64,000 nucleotides of DNA from Sycon ciliatum (taxonomy: Eukaryota > Porifera > Calcarea > Leucosolenida > Sycettidae): the NCBI RefSeq assembly GCF_964019385.1, contig NC_088654.1, forward strand, positions 22,953,214-23,017,213, given 5' to 3'. Under the pieces are notes generated by a model, which had not been told where the DNA came from, did no database searches, and was given only the letters and a program-made list of their open reading frames with translations. Of the stretch, positions 22,866-34,928 are shown one piece after another; the stretch's first letter is position 1, and each line of letters begins with the position of its first letter. The translations under genes and the position numbers were made by a program.

Positions 22866-23510
22866 GCTTCCTACTTATGTTTTGCTCCCACATCATACAC
22901 TATTGTGCAGCCTACTCCCGGAAAGTCCTTCCTTCGAATACAAATGACGGTTTCTAGAGGTCGTCCAGCTAAGACATTTTGCTCTGCAGCATGGTTCTGC
23001 ACTGGCAGAAACGTCACATCTCGGACATTGAGCCTGCTCATGCTCCTCTGAGTCATGGTTAGGTACTAATGATTCCAAGCCATAGAACTCATCTGCTGAT
23101 GGTTGAACACGCACCCATTTGTTTGAGGAGATTCTGCTAACTCCTATCGCAGTGTGTGTGTGTGTGTGTGGGGGGGGGGGGGGATCTAAGAATTATATTG
23201 AAACTTTCAGGTATCAATTACTGGTCTTAGCTTTGGCCACCCATGTCATGAAGAAGAAGAGAAGAAAACACAAGGTCACGTAACCTTCTAGTCAGTACGC
23301 CTTACTCCCACATCACAATATCCACTGCAATGCCAGCCGACAATGACCTGAGTTTGCCGGCGGAGGGCTGCACGAATGGTGTGACCTGTATAGTAGAACA
23401 TACACGCTCCACATACGGACAAGCAAAGGCAAGTACGTTCTCGTATGCTCTCATGGACTCACAGCTCACCCACCATGGCATTTCCACACATCAGCAGAAC
23501 AGACACAGAA

Positions 23511-24510
23511 CACGGCTGTTTTTTTGTGCGATTTCACGCCACTTAACAATATGGCCGCCGAAAGTCTCGATTGGGCTTCAATGGCAAGAACATTTGAATT
23601 TTCAAATCGTCAGAACACGAGTAGGCCATGGTTTCCACTGGATTTTGGAGACTAGTCAGCCCGGACAGCCCGGGGAACACGCTGATCATCTGCGTCTTGT
23701 TTCAAGCTTTCCGCTCGTACCTCACATGACTGCCTTTCCTTCAAGAAACATTTGTTCTGTGTCGTGCGACTTTGGCTTCGTTCTGGAATACTCCTTGTGT
23801 CGTTGCTGACAAACTCGGCTCCGAGAAGCCCTTCCCGATTTTTTCCCAGCTTAGATCGATTTTTTCCCAGGTAGAGGACTATCCTCTGGCTGTCTTCCCC
23901 AAGTGTCATTAGAATACGCGCGTGAACTTCTAAATACGCGCGACGAGTCAGGAGCCTGTTTTCTCTTGATTTGGAAGACAAAATGGTGTGGCCCTTTAGT
24001 TGCTGTTGAGTGTAGAAGGCTGCTTCCTGCTGTAAATTGCTTAGTCGGCATGTGGGTATTGTAGAAGAAGACAGCAGCCGGCCAAGTGAGCTTGAAATTG
24101 TGATATCTACCCTATTGTGCGTTGAACGATTACGAAATGTCTAACTTGAATGTTGTACACGCGAGCACGCCAAGCAGAGGCTGACAATCACTGGCGAGAT
24201 CAATCTTCAGACTGCCAGGAGTACTTCGAGCAAGTTTGAACTTTGAAGCGGAAAGACAGCTAACTGGGCAGGCCAGGACGCCTTTCCACCCTCTTTCTCT
24301 CTCAAATTGCCGAAAAGTCGAGTATCTCGCTCGAGCGCTTTCACAACTTTTCTCTTGGTTTCGCGTCCCAAATCGTGGAACCACGCGAGGATCGACATGA
24401 GTTTCTTGCAAAAACGCAAACTCATCGCGTATTTGTACTATTCGCACAATATTACATAAATCGCACCGAACGACGCCATATTGATAAGTGCCTGCACGTG
24501 AACAGCCGTG
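23511..24510. mobile_element. 1-kb element with CACGG termini (unit 3)
   Basis: Nearly identical partner of the element in unit 2, at the paralogous site, with the same CACGGCTGTT inverted ends and AGAA flanks. It was therefore present before the segment shared by units 2 and 3 was duplicated. Confidence 0.7.
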
Positions 24511-24715
24511 AGAATGTGAGCATGGCGATTGCTAGGCAGCGTCACATAACACCATAAAACACCAAATGAAGCCTGGCATCCATGAGATTTTTGTAACTGC
24601 TGGATGTGTGTTGGTCGACAGGTGACTGCCTGTCATGCACTCGGGAGTTCATGCATCCATAGATAGTGACATGTTGGAGTTGCCATAGTTACTCAAGAGG
24701 GTTACAGTGCATCAA

Positions 24716-25983
24716 GCGAAGGACTAAAGGGACCGTCACTTAATTTTTGCCGACTACCCGCCAAGAAAATCTTTTCATTTCACGTGTCAGACACGTCCGC
24801 GAGCGCGTCCGACTCGCGCGCGCGCGCGCCCGCGCTACCTTTCACGTCAGGCAATCTGTTCACGCCACATGGCTGGATAGCGCGTACATGCAAACATGAT
24901 TGAAGACTTGCAAAATCAATTTTTTTCCAAGTCCAGGTGCTAGGCGCTAGGCCTAGGCAGTACTAATGTCAGGCTAATGCCCAGGCAGCTGACTTTATTT
25001 TCGGAGAAACACTACTCATTGTAGTAAAAAGTAACAATGAATAGCGATATCATCTAGGAGGGATCGCTACCCTAACGCGAAGGAAAGGCCTTGCGCGGCT
25101 GCTCTACGAAGTGTTGAAGAAAGACTCATCAAAGTTAGTTGGTGGACGAACAACTCGCTGGCGCCGGAAAACTTGGCCCCCAACGAGTCGATGGTGTTTG
25201 GTGAATCATCAAGCATAATGTCTTGTAGCAGTGTTCACCGAGGAAGGAGAACGCTCTAGTCGCTGCTGTTGTCCGTTCCATCCACGCTGGGCGTTAGCTG
25301 CACCGCGCCTATTGTGTTTTAGTATTCCATGGACACACATTAGCATTCAGAGCGATTGTGGAGCCACAATTTACTTCACACAGCGTTGTATTGTCCACGA
25401 GCGCAAACTTCATTATCAGCAGTAACTGTTACTCTTCATCCTACATGTAGACTTGGAGTATACACGGCCTTGTCACGACAGCGACAGCTCTACAGAGTGT
25501 TCAAGTGAGAAACATTAATTTCTATTGTTGGTGGATGAATAAATGGCTGGTTCCGAAAAAACGCGGCATGCACCGATGGTGTTTGGTGGATCATCAAACA
25601 GGGTGACCAGCAGTGTTCACCGAGGAAGGAGAATGCACTCGCCACCACTCCGATTCATCCAAGTGGGCGTTAGCTGCGCCGCGCCTATTGTGTTTTAGTA
25701 TTCCATGGACGTACACTAGCGTAATTTTTCTAGCGTTCTCAGCGATTGTGGAGCCACAACATATCTTCATGCGGCGTTGCACTGTCCAAGAGCAGAAACG
25801 TCAGCAGTGACCCATCATCATACATGTAGATTTGGAGCATACACACCATGCGCCAATGGGCCTTGGCACAACAGCGGCAGTCTACGGAGAGTTCAAGTGA
25901 GAAACATTTGTTTCGACTTTTGGTGGACGAACAAATCGTCGGTGCCGTAAAACGTGGCCTGCGCCGATGGTGCTTGAAACATC
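24716..25983. repeat. Left long inverted arm
   Basis: About 1.27 kb, inverted relative to 29,158-30,421 with few differences. It includes an alternating CG run near 24,810-24,835 that differs in length from the right arm. Further, more diverged subrepeats continue on the left only, to about 26,230. Confidence 0.85.
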
Positions 25984-26745
25984 AAACATGGTATGTTGTG
26001 ACTGTCAGTGTTGATCAAGGAAGGAGAACACTCAGGCCGTCGACCGTTCATCCTTTTCGTTAGCTGCACTAAGTCTATTGTGTCCTTGTATTCCATGGGC
26101 ACACAATCATGAAGCATGGCGTCTGAGCTGTGTTCACAGAGCGGGGAGATGCTCTTGCTGCTATCTTATCTGTCCTGTGTATTCCCAAGTGCCGAAGGCT
26201 CACAACGATGGTGTTGGACAAGTCAGATAAAATAGAGTCAACGTAAGTACGCATGTGTACTCTTACTGACTGAAACATAAGTGGGGTGTAAGAGCTAATT
26301 CAAATGGTGTCGTGACATTCTCATGTACGAGGTTAGTGTGTAGTACTTGTTACGTACTGAATTCTGTGACTTTGTTTTGTCTCCATATACTGCATGCATT
26401 CACGTTTCACAGTTATCAGTTTGACCCTGAGTTCATGTCTGTTATCCCGTGTCTCCTCTACTTATTTTTGTTTCCACACGGTTCATGGTGTAGCGCTGCA
26501 CGTGTTCCGTCAGTTTGAACTTCAGCATAAATCGCAACTACTTGTACTTTCAGACATGTCACGTGATTGTTGCCAGGGTTTGAGCCAATCAGAGCGTTTA
26601 CAGGCAGGGCCTGAACCCCTGATCATGCCTTGCCTGCCAGCTCTACTACGATATTATATGTCACTTACCCGCGCGCGCACGGTTCTCCTGCGCTTGGGCT
26701 TGCTTTCCCTTGGTAGTTGGAAGTCAGTGGCTGTTTTAGTGGCTG

Positions 26746-26975
26746 TTAGCAGTATGAGAGGGTGTGCATTCTGCGGCGGATCTCACCTGGACAAGAGCTG
26801 CGCGAAATACGCAACAGTAGCACAGCGGAAAGAATAACTGATTGAACAGAAGCGTTGCTTTGTGTGTTTGCGCACAGGGCACCGGTCAACTCAGTGCAAG
26901 GCCACCCGCAAGTGTAATGTGTGTTCTCGCATGGGTCACCAATCAGAGTCACCATCATGTCACGATCTGCCCTGA
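26746..26975 (+). pseudogene. BEL/Pao-type gag zinc-knuckle fragment
   Basis: The frame encodes CAFCGGSHLDKSC, KYATVAQRKE, an in-frame TAA (26,835), then RCFVCLRTGHRSTQC and CNVCSRMGHQSESPSC. The three Cys-rich knuckles with the KYAT..RK linker are the signature of BEL/Pao Gag proteins. The rest of gag is not present, and the stop codon and the short reach make this a relic. It lies in the centre of the foldback element, so it was either captured by it or came from a retrotransposon that landed inside it. Confidence 0.75.
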
Positions 26976-27259
26976 ATCTCAACAGAAATCTGACAGCAGT
27001 ACCAACATAGTAGCTGACCAGCCTGTGGCTGACGAGGTACCAGCATCTAGCGCAACAGCAGCTAGTGCAGCATCAACCAGTATCGCCATTGACCGTAAGA
27101 TAGTCAGTCGTCTTGATCGGTGCAGATTTCCTCTGGGAGTCTTGACGGGGAGCACCAGAGGACTTCCGCCAGGACTACAGTTTCTGCCTACCACAGTCGG
27201 TTTTGTGGTGACTGGCCGAACACGTCACTCCAAGCACTCAGCTACGCCGATGAGCAGCC

Positions 27260-27646
27260 ATGCCAGCTATCGTTTCTCTAACTGATGCAACTTCCGACTC
27301 CTGCACCATCATCCCAGATCTGTGGGACCTAGACTGTGTTGACATCCAGGATTCAGGCAATCTTACTAACAACGACCTAGCCATTAGGCAATTCATCATT
27401 GTTCTACGATTTTGCCTGCCACCAATCGTCATGACCTGCGATACTGAGAAGGCCATTTTACAAATCAGTGCCAACCCAGCATACAGAGATGCGACACGAT
27501 TTCTGTGGTTCGCCAACTCCGACAGTCCATCAGTCACCCCATCCAGCCTGTTCACGCTCATAAGCAGTCCATTTCTGCTTGGCGCGTCTATACAGCATCA
27601 TTTGGCACAGCAAGATGACAAAACAGCTAGCAGTGGCTATTGGTGA
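27260..27646 (+). pseudogene. BEL/Pao-type reverse transcriptase fragment
   Basis: The frame carries DTEKAILQISANPAYRDATR, then FLWF and, after a diverged stretch, LISSPFLLGASIQHHL. These match the fingers/palm region of BEL/Pao reverse transcriptase (D.EKAFLQI, RDATRFLW, SPFLLAATI are the family motifs). The catalytic YxDD region, the rest of RT, RNase H and integrase are missing, and only about 0.4 kb separates it from the zinc-knuckle piece, so the protease and most of pol are deleted. Confidence 0.75.
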
Positions 27647-28657
27647 GAACATTTTCTGCTGTGCCATTGGAGTGTGCACTATACACGAACCCTGCTCTTT
27701 TGTTGGCACCGCCTATGTAACTTACTGCATAGGGTGCAAGGTGACCGTTGTCGGTTTACATGTACTCCAGTTATTACACCGTGCATGCACTGAGTCTGTG
27801 CTGCACTATGCATCCATAGGTGTTCGTTTGCGGTAGCGCAAGGTGACACGCAAGGTTGATGGATTGTTTTGTCCGCTGCTATTCGAAGCTCTCGGAGTCG
27901 GAAGCGTTACCTCTGTTTCCCCTGTTCCTCCCTGCGCGGAGTCTGTAGTTCTGGCTTGCAGTCGCTGTTACATGCATGTTGGCAGTTACATGTGTTTTGG
28001 TTTTCAGTTGTCTTCATTTGTTTTGTGTGGACGACAGTTCAATATTCTAGCAGTTGTTGCACTTCCTACATTCCGTAGTTATCTGCGGTTGGTGTTCGAG
28101 AGAGCAAACTGTGTTCTTCTCCAGAGTGGAGTAAACCATTCGCTTGTGTCTGAGGAAAACCCTGTGTGTTGACGAAGAGGTTGACTTGGCTGTAGAGTGA
28201 AAGTACCACATGGTCACATGGTCCACAAAATCTTAGAACTAACTTAGGGTCTTCTGGCGTATGGTATAATTATATGAGCAGCATGAGAGTGAAGTAAAAG
28301 ACTATTAGCTCAAACATTCAGTCTTTCAAGAGTAGGTGTTTCATCACGGAATAGGTTCTGCAGTTCACTTACACACTGCAACAATGGACCAGCAGTGTCC
28401 AGCGTACAATAGAGTCATGTGAATATGTACCGTATGCATACTCACAGCTGCAAGGCCTGCACCCCGTGGCTGCTTGACTTCTCAATCGATATAAATATTC
28501 ACAACAGTAAGACTCTGTGATCAATCAGAGCTGTGCTTCGAAGTAGTCACAAATGCCCCATGATCAGTCACAAAACAAAACTTGGCAACCAGTCACAGCT
28601 TCCACGGTGCCCCAAGACCAGTCACCAGAAATGACCGTAGTAAATCTGCAGGGAGTT

Positions 28658-29104
28658 TCATAATCTGTTCATTGCAGAGTCCACTATGCTATGATTCAAG
28701 TTTGCCCTTAGCATGGCCTTGTCATGAGGGTGCCACATCCGTGGAAAGGCAACATGCCGGCTAATCTCCCTGAGAAGTTGAGTGGTTATCAGCAGGCGAT
28801 GACGCTGTGTCGATGATGACCTGTTGATGCCCGACAGGAACCTTGCGAGGAGAGTCATTGGGCCCGACGGGTAGGTAAAGCCAACTTCCACATGAAGTTT
28901 GCGGATGGCCGACATGTAGACATGGACAGATCGGGGCTGAAAAGTTCTGAACAACTCGGCAGCAAAATAACACATAAAGTAAAAAGTCATCACCTGGCAA
29001 TGGATTCCAGTTATGCCCTTGGCAGAACTGGAAGTAACGGGTATCGGCGGAAAAATATTTCCGGCTGGTGCCAGTGCTGCTAGCTGCAGCACGGAGTCCG
29101 GCAA
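28658..29104 (-). pseudogene. Tyrosine recombinase N-terminal fragment
   Basis: The minus-strand frame encodes FYFMCYFAAELFRTFQPRSV, then VYMSAIRKLHVEVGF, then LLARFLSGINRSS and LLITTQLLREISRHV. This is the core-binding (SAM-like) half of a XerD-like tyrosine recombinase of the kind carried by DIRS, Ngaro and Crypton elements. The catalytic Arg-His-Arg-Tyr domain is absent after about 148 codons. The fragment sits just inside the right arm of the foldback element. Confidence 0.72.
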
Positions 29105-29157
29105 CTGAGAGTTGGCAAGACTGGCTAATCTGGCTCAGCTGCTGCTTCCGGAGCCCT

Positions 29158-30421
29158 CGATGGTTCAAACACCATCGGCGCAGGCCACGTTTTACGGCAC
29201 CGACGATTTGTTCGTCCACCATAAGTCGAAACAAATGTTTCTCACTTGAACACTCCGTAGAGCTGCCGCTGTTGTGCCAAGGCCCATTGGCGCATGGTGT
29301 GTATGCTCCAAATCTACATGTATGATGATGGGTCACTGCTGACGTTTCTGCTCTTGGACAGTGCAACGCCGCATGAAGATATGTTGTGGCTCCACAATCG
29401 CTGAGAACGCTAGTGTGCGTCCATGGAATACTAAAACACAATAGGCGCGGCGCAGCTAACGCCCACTTGGATGAATCGGAGTGGTGGCGAGTGCATTCTC
29501 CTTCCTCGGTGAACACTGCTGGTCACCCTGTTTGATGATCCACCAAACACCATCGGTGCAGGCCGCGTTTTTTCGGAACCAGCCATTTATTCATCCACCA
29601 ACAATAGAAATTAATGTTTCTCACTTGAACACTCTGTAGAGCTGTCGCTGTCGTGACAAGGCCGTGTATACTCCAAGTCTACATGTAGGATGAAGAGTAA
29701 CAGTTACTGCTGATGATGAAGTTTGCGCTCGTGGACAATACAACGCTGTGTGAAGTAAATTGTGGCTCCACAATCGCTCTGAATGCTAATGTGTGTCCAT
29801 GGAATACTAAAACACAATAGGCGCGGTGCAGCTAACGCCCAACGTGGATGAAACGGACAACAGCAGCGACTAGAGCGTTCTCCTTCCTCGGTGAACACTG
29901 CTACAAGACATTATGCTTGATGATTCACCAAACACCATCGACTCGTTGGGGGCCAAGTTTTCCGGCGCCAGCGAGTTGTTCGTCCACCAACTAACTTTGA
30001 TGAGTCTTTCTTCAACACTTCGTAGAGCAGCCGCGCAAGGCCTTTCCTTCGCGTTAGGGTAGCGATCCTTCCTAGATGATATCGCTATTCATTGTTACTT
30101 TTTACTACAATGAGTAGTGTTTCTCCGAAAATAAAGTCAGCTGCCTGGGCATTAGCCTGACATTAGTACTGCCTAGGCCTAGCGCCTAGCACCTGGACTT
30201 GGAAAAAAATTGATTTTGCAAGTCTTCAATCATGTTTGCATGTACGTGCTATCTAGCCATGTGGCGTGAACAGATTGCCTGACGTGAAAGGTAGCGCGCT
30301 AGCGCGGGCGCGCGCGCGCGCGAGTCGGACGCGCTCGCGGACGTGTCTGACACGTGAAACGAAAAGATTTTTTTGGCGGGTAGTCGGCAAAAATTAAGTG
30401 ACGGTCCCTTTAGTCCTTCGC
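29158..30421. repeat. Right long inverted arm
   Basis: Inverted partner of 24,716-25,983 with the same subrepeat order in reverse, ending TTTAGTCCTTCGC at the element border. Confidence 0.85.
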
Positions 30422-30497
30422 GTGCATCAATGATATCATTCTCATCACCATGGTCACATGTAAGTCTAGAGTGGTTTCGTAACAAACTTCACATTAT

Positions 30498-30893
30498 TAG
30501 GGACCTTTCGCATTTGCTACGAAACGAATGCGAAACGAAAGTTTGATTCGGCTCGTAATCGTTTCGTTGAAAACAGATTTCAGGTTTCGCAAGTCGTCAT
30601 GCAAATGTGCATGGCAACTACGAATACGGCCGCGGGCGCCGGTAGCTTGGCGTACGGGTTTTTACACGCACACGTGCATGGATCATGGAATCAAGGGAAA
30701 AATGTGTACCTTGCAAAACATGTGTACCTATCCAAATAAATGTGTACCTGACGGATTCGGAGCGTGCCACGAATGAAGAGGCTTCCATTCGTGAAAACGA
30801 GTTCTCCGCAGGGACTCTGACGAATCCTCGAACGGGCCAGGTGACGAATCAGCATTCGTTTCGTATCCGTACGCGTGGTGCGAAAGGTCCCTA
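30498..30893. mobile_element. 396-bp MITE with TAGGGACCTTTCGCA ends
   Basis: Fifteen-base perfect inverted termini TAGGGACCTTTCGCA and TGCGAAAGGTCCCTA bound an insertion absent from units 1, 2 and 4. Flanking bases are compatible with a TA or TTA target but the duplication is not clean. The interior repeats CGAAACGAA-type motifs. There is no coding frame. Confidence 0.75.
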
Positions 30894-30941
30894 CTGTCTG
30901 TCATTGGGTTGTTGGTGTAGGAAGTAAGCTCAATCCGATTA

Positions 30942-31173
30942 CAGTCAGACCTCGTTTAACCGCACACATGCCATGGCTTTACTAGCTAAGCTCATGAATT
31001 TAACCGCACACATCCGTTTTCCACAAAAATATCCGGATAGGCGAGGGAACCGGATAATCGAACACACATACTGTATGTATGCAGGACATATGTGTAAATC
31101 GGTAACCAACGATTTTCTTGCGGATGGCGAGGGATCCAGATAAAAAGAGGACCGGATAAGCGAGGTCTGACTG
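30942..31173. mobile_element. pogo/Tigger-like MITE (unit 3)
   Basis: Same family, site and internal 46-bp repeat as in unit 2. Confidence 0.7.
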
Positions 31174-31293
31174 TACCAGTGAATCACTTGCATAGACTAG
31201 GCAGTCAATGATCCATATCAGTACTGGAGAAGTGGATGATGTGTCACAGTGACGCATTGCACTAAATCTTTTCTTCCCTCAGTGAGGCGTTAA

Positions 31294-32154
31294 AGGGGAA
31301 GTATACCCTAAAATCAAATTTTCACCAGTTGTAGTCTTCTGGGTGCTGAGTCGAATGGTCTTGGTCCGAGGAAGCTGCGGCGCTCCCTTCCTACTTGAAT
31401 CCCAATCGAACTCGCGCACTTCCACCGAAACTGGGTGACTGCGCCCTACTAGATGGGGATTTGTATGCAAAATGTCACTAAAAGCGCCATTTCGTTCTTA
31501 TAAAAGCACGGATGACCGCGATTGGCCCATATGTTGTAGTCTTTTGGACGCTGAGTCGACTGGTTTTGGTCCGAAAAGGCTGCGATGCAGCGTTCCTCCT
31601 TTATTCCCAATCGAACATGGTTGAAGAAGCGGTCACGTGCTCCTGCGTACACCAGTCAGCTGGTCACCGTGCCTGCAGGGTACAACTTACTAGCCTGTTT
31701 GACCTTTTTTGGGTGCAGTCCTGTCACTCGAGTTGAACTCGAGTTGAACCTTGGTGTGAAAGTTGTCGCCTGCTGGCGCGGTGACCAGGTGATTTGGGCA
31801 CCCAGGAGCACGTGACCGCTTGTTCAACCATGTTCGATTGGGAATAAAGGAGGAACGCTGCATCGCAGCCTTTTCGGACCAAAACCAGTCGACTCAGCGT
31901 CCAAAAGACTACAACATATGGGCCAATCGCGGTCATCCGTGCTTTTATAAGAACGAAATGGCGCTTTTAGTGACATTTTGCATACAAATCCCCATCTAGT
32001 AGGGCGCAGTCACCCAGTTTCGGTGGAAGTGCGCGAGTTCGATTGGGATTCAAGTAGGAAGGGAGCGTCGCAGCTTCCTCGGACCAAGACCATTCGACTC
32101 AGCACCCAGAAGACTACAACTGGTGAAAATTTGATTTTAGGGTATACTTCCCCT
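31294..32154. mobile_element. 861-bp TTAA foldback element (Kolobok/piggyBac-type target)
   Basis: The insertion is flanked by TTAA on both sides (31,290-31,293 and 32,155-32,158); unit 2 has a single TTAA there. The two arms (31,294-31,645 and 31,803-32,154, 352 bp each) are inverted and nearly identical, so the single strand could fold along almost its whole length. Within each arm a segment starting GTTGTAGTCTT recurs about 206 bp later in diverged form. Ends are AGGGGAAGTATACCC. There is no transposase frame. Confidence 0.88.
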
Positions 32155-32528
32155 TTAACATTGTGACGGGTACTGGACTGCTCCTGGTCAGTCAAGTATT
32201 TACTAGAAAAATAGCTGGAAGCGCAACGAGACGGACATGCAGTGGCAGGGTAGAAGTGTATTCTCACCGTACACGCAGACACAACTGAAGAGAAGAAACT
32301 GAAGAAAACGTAAACGAAAGCATAAAATCATATGGGGATAAGCACACTCGAGGCAACACATCTACCACTGCCACTGTTGTCACGTGATGGGAAATGTTCG
32401 AATCGACTCGTTAATCTTTCAGTGCTGGATTTAGTATTTTACGACATGGACCAAACAGCGTGAAGGTGAACAGTGTAGGAATCGGAAACAACGACCTAGA
32501 CTCACTTTTGTCTTGCCACAAAGACATA

Positions 32529-32705
32529 CAGTAAAAACTGTCTAAGACGACCGCTGAAGGGACCTTCGAAACATGGTCTTTGTAACAAGGTGGTCTCCTT
32601 ATCCAGGGTCGTTTGACTGGCAACAGTTACCCTTGATTCTGGTTTTAGTGGTCTTGTAGGACAGGTGGTCGCCTTATCCGAGTGGTCGCCTTGACAGGTT
32701 TACTA
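32529..32705. mobile_element. mariner/pogo-like MITE (unit 3)
   Basis: Paralogue of the unit 2 element at 11,267, with CAGTAAAAACTGTC and GACAGGTTTACTA ends. Confidence 0.6.
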
Positions 32706-34562
32706 GAATATCATCATTTTCACTGCACCATGAACATGAAAATAATGTTCATGTACAGCCCTCCAAAGTGATTAGATGGGAACTTTTGCCGTATTGTATG
32801 TATCCAACCACCAAATTTTTTACTCGAAACGGAAAACTTCTAAACTCAGTCTCAAATCGAGCATGACGGACCAACTGCAGTAACACCGGGCTGGTGGTAT
32901 GGATGGAAGGTGGCGTCAACCTCAAACATGTGTGCACCCGGAACCTCGCAGAACAGTGGAGACGGACTAACAACACAAGGCTGTGTCAGTACATGCATGA
33001 GCATTACGCCACGCCGAGAGAACCCCCGACATTTCTAATTCCTACACGGGTTTCAACTATACGGTGGCAAAACATACTAAAACATCGTTCATCACCCTCT
33101 ACCCCCCCCCCCCCCCCTCCCTCTCTCCCTCTCTTGCAACTAGCCGCAGAAACCGTCGGGAGGCAGTTTTGTAACAATTCAGACTTACTGAGATGATCCT
33201 TTGCTGCACGGTCGACAAGAGAATCTGCGGCCACTTCTCGCAAACCAGAGCCGTACTGCTCTTGAGCAGGGCCCGAACGAATAGTAGGTGTGCATCCGGG
33301 ACGGGGCGAGACGGAGTACATGTAGTGATCGACCACATCCGACAAATACACCTCAGGTGTGAATGTTAGCAGGACTTCCCCAGGCTGTACGATCCTCTTT
33401 GAAGAGCTATCGACACATACCGGTATCCGCAAGGCTAAGCACACGTTCGTCGCATATCCACCTCCTGGTGCGATCCAGCCAAATGGAACTTTTTCAAGAT
33501 CTGGAGGAAGAATGCAATGAAAGCCGTCCTACAAAAACAAAGAAAGAAAATGTCATGCGATAGCATTCTTACACGAACTATAAAAACTGTCAACATCACA
33601 GTGTAGTTAGGACGAATTGTGATGAAGCAACACCTTTCTGCTGGTCGTTGCAATGCCTGGAAGGACGGACATGCGCTAGCAAAAATTCTCAAACTCACAC
33701 CAGAGGATAGTTGTACGCTCATGCCGTGAATTTCACGAAGAAATGACATTATTTGTGTTTTCTGAAAACCAATAACGCGTAGCGTTGAACACTAGCACTT
33801 TCTCACCATTTCTCCTCGAAAGCACGTTTCTTCTTTCTCGTCCTAGCGTTGACCGTAGCGGAAGAAGAATGTCTCCACCAGAGGAGAGGAGGTTCGCTAG
33901 AGCACTGGGCAAAGCGCTATTTGGCCGCTTACCAATAGTATTATACGTTGAAAGGGCGAAGGCCCGAACGGCCAAGACTCTCTACTTTGCCCAAGAGGAA
34001 AAGATGAGAGAATAGCAAATAGCACGAGGAAGACGACCTCCTTGCCGAAAAGAACCGTTTGCTGGAGCATGCGCACACGTCCTATTGTGGAAGTTTGGAG
34101 CACATGGATATCACTGGATATGGTCGACGCAGTCGCTGCTTGGCGGAGTGGCGTGACGTATGAGCATGTGCAGCTGCTGCGCTTGTTCTTTTGCACTAGG
34201 TGACTTTGTCCCGGGTTCAGGTCCCAAGTTCAAATGCTGAACTCTTGATATCAGACTTGAATCATGATAGAGATACTGCTACAATCTACACATCTACACT
34301 ACAACACATCCGTTTTACTGGACTCAACAGTCAGAACTAACTACTTACCAGAAGGACCAGGTAACCATGATTGTTGTTGTCCAAGCCTAGCGCCTGGCCA
34401 GTAATGCAGTATGAACCAGTATTGCCGATTATCGCACCCCACGTGAGTGTCTCCATGGTTTGAGCCAATCAGCGGCCTTACTGAGCGTGCAATATTCCCC
34501 AGTACACCGCCAGCCAATGTGGATGCACTGCAGTGCGATATTGCACCCCGGCGAGTGAGCGT

Positions 34563-34710
34563 GCAAATAACCTATATTTGCACGCTCACTTCGAAGTGAG
34601 CGTGCAAATATAGGTTATTTGCACGCTCACTTCGAAGCGAGCGTGCAAATATAGGTTATTTGCACGCTCGCTTCGAAGTGAGCGTGCAGATATAGGTTAT
34701 TTGCACGCTC
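34563..34710. repeat. Tandem 41-bp palindromes centred on TTCGAA
   Basis: Three TTCGAA centres at 34,590, 34,631 and 34,672 (period 41) are flanked by GCACGCTCACT-type arms and joined by ATATAGGTTATTT. Each module is self-complementary over about 36-40 bases. The array itself lies inside a wider palindrome whose outer arms include CCCAGTACACCGCCAGCCAA and its inverse near 34,770-34,790. Confidence 0.9.
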
Positions 34711-34928
34711 ACTCGCCGGGCCGGGTGCAATATCGCACTGCAGTGCATCCACATTGTCATCTGGTCATTGGCTGGCGGTGTACTGGGGAATATTGCGAGT
34801 CGCTCCGCCAAGCAGTCGCTGCTGACTTGCTGCAGCACACCAAATAATAATTGGTCGAGGACGCTGTCGCGGAAGCGAATGTGGACCCGGCTTGCGTCCG
34901 CAAAGTCAACTAATACTTCACAAGCTCC

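Larger units (their letters stand above)
8908..23182. repeat. Tandem array unit 2
   Basis: Second unit, with the same opening and closing blocks as unit 1. Its left half (to about 12.6 kb) is nearly identical to unit 3 and shares with it a 1-kb insertion, a 46-bp internal repeat inside the pogo-like MITE and an extra MITE at 11,267. Its right half (from about 15.7 kb) is nearly identical to unit 1. The LTR retrotransposon at 18,400 and the 757-bp element at 14,913 are private to this unit. No firmly supported host gene is seen. Confidence 0.8.
24716..30421. mobile_element. 5.7-kb long-TIR foldback/Mutator-like element
   Basis: Units 1, 2 and 4 lack this insertion. A 9-bp target duplication GTGCATCAA flanks it (24,707-24,715 and 30,422-30,430). 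The inverted arms are about 1.27 kb each (24,716 to about 25,983, and about 29,158 to 30,421) and begin GCGAAGGACTAAAGGGACC. Each arm contains about three tandem subrepeats of roughly 380 bp, marked by CAGTGTTCACCGAGGAAGG and by CTATTGTGTTTTAGTATTCC. Long arms made of subrepeats plus 9-bp duplication are typical of Foldback/MuDR elements. No MULE transposase is recognisable. The 3.2-kb centre holds parts of unrelated mobile genes on both strands. Confidence 0.88.

Noticed and set aside
24716..30421. Interpretation of the whole element as an autonomous Crypton or DIRS
   Set aside because: It has a 9-bp target duplication and long inverted arms, and the recombinase is only an N-terminal fragment.
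30498..30512. TTAGGG telomere motif
   Set aside because: A single occurrence formed by the MITE end; there is no tandem repetition.
34563..34710. CRISPR-like array
   Set aside because: The units are contiguous palindromes of period 41 without distinct spacers, in animal-type DNA.
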